Source: RGIG1934 sp964492545
Lineage (GTDB): Bacteria > Bacillota > Clostridia > Lachnospirales > Lachnospiraceae
Assembly: GCA_964492545.1 (NCBI GenBank)
Contig: CAZBKO010000110.1
Location: forward strand, 1 to 6,912
DNA length: 6,912 nucleotides
Direction: 5' to 3'
Positions 6,856 to 6,912 of this stretch are shown here, one piece after another. The notes below the pieces were generated by a model. The model was given only the letters and a program-made list of their open reading frames with translations. It was not told the DNA's origin and did not search any database. Positions within the stretch are counted from its first letter, which is position 1, and each line of letters begins with the position of its first letter. The translations under genes were made by a program, and so were the position numbers.

Positions 6856-6912
6856 GATTTTTATTTACCTCTAAAACAGAGCCGATAGTGATGGATGTCG
6901 TAGTATCAAGTA
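6842..6912 (-). CDS. Possible C-terminal end of a gene running off the window
   Basis: On the minus strand one frame is open from the window edge for 22 codons and stops with TAA at 6842-6844, reading LDTTTSITIGSVLEVNKN and four more residues. It would end 42 bp before the large surface-protein gene, in the same direction, as expected of an upstream neighbour. The fragment is too short to assign a family. A second frame is open for 13 codons to a TAG at 6871-6873, so the reading frame itself is uncertain. Confidence 0.3.
   Translation of the reverse strand, partial: LDTTTSITIGSVLEVNKNRQSQ

Overview
The window looks like an ordinary stretch of chromosome from a low-GC Gram-positive anaerobe, most likely a Lachnospiraceae-type Clostridia. 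The support for this is the AT-rich sequence with A/T-ending codons, strong GGAGG-type ribosome binding sites, a Thr-rich lipoprotein linker, and a very large secreted protein built from GLUG-like, Big_2, InlB B-repeat and FN3 modules. The family placement is inference from gene style; no rRNA or housekeeping marker is present.

Layout: (1) 1-144 is a leader with a plausible promoter. (2) 145-1305 (+) encodes a CapA-family lipoprotein. (3) 1313-1344 is a perfect 12-bp hairpin terminator in the gap between two convergent genes. (4) 1352-3232 (-) encodes a seven-pass membrane protein with a C-terminal calcineurin-like phosphoesterase domain predicted to lie outside the cell. (5) 3257-3691 (-) encodes a small Cys-rich DUF3795-like protein, 24 bp upstream of the phosphoesterase gene and probably co-transcribed with it from an extended -10 promoter at 3727-3755. 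(6) 3758-3794 is a strong terminator for the next gene. (7) 3800-6799 (-) encodes a 999-residue secreted modular surface protein. (8) 6842-6912 (-) may be the last codons of a gene that continues beyond the window.

Three of the four complete genes encode products predicted to act at the cell surface: a lipoprotein, a membrane-anchored phosphoesterase and a secreted adhesin-like protein. CapA domains are, as I recall, structurally related to calcineurin-like phosphatases, so two extracytoplasmic metallophosphatase-fold proteins sit convergently here. No capsule genes (capB, capC, capD), no mobile element, no CRISPR array and no RNA gene is visible.

I do not see a clear new multi-gene system. 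The points most worth a second look are the 7-TM/phosphoesterase architecture paired with a Cys-rich small protein, and the cysteine-rich repeat region of the large protein, which has no recognisable wall anchor.
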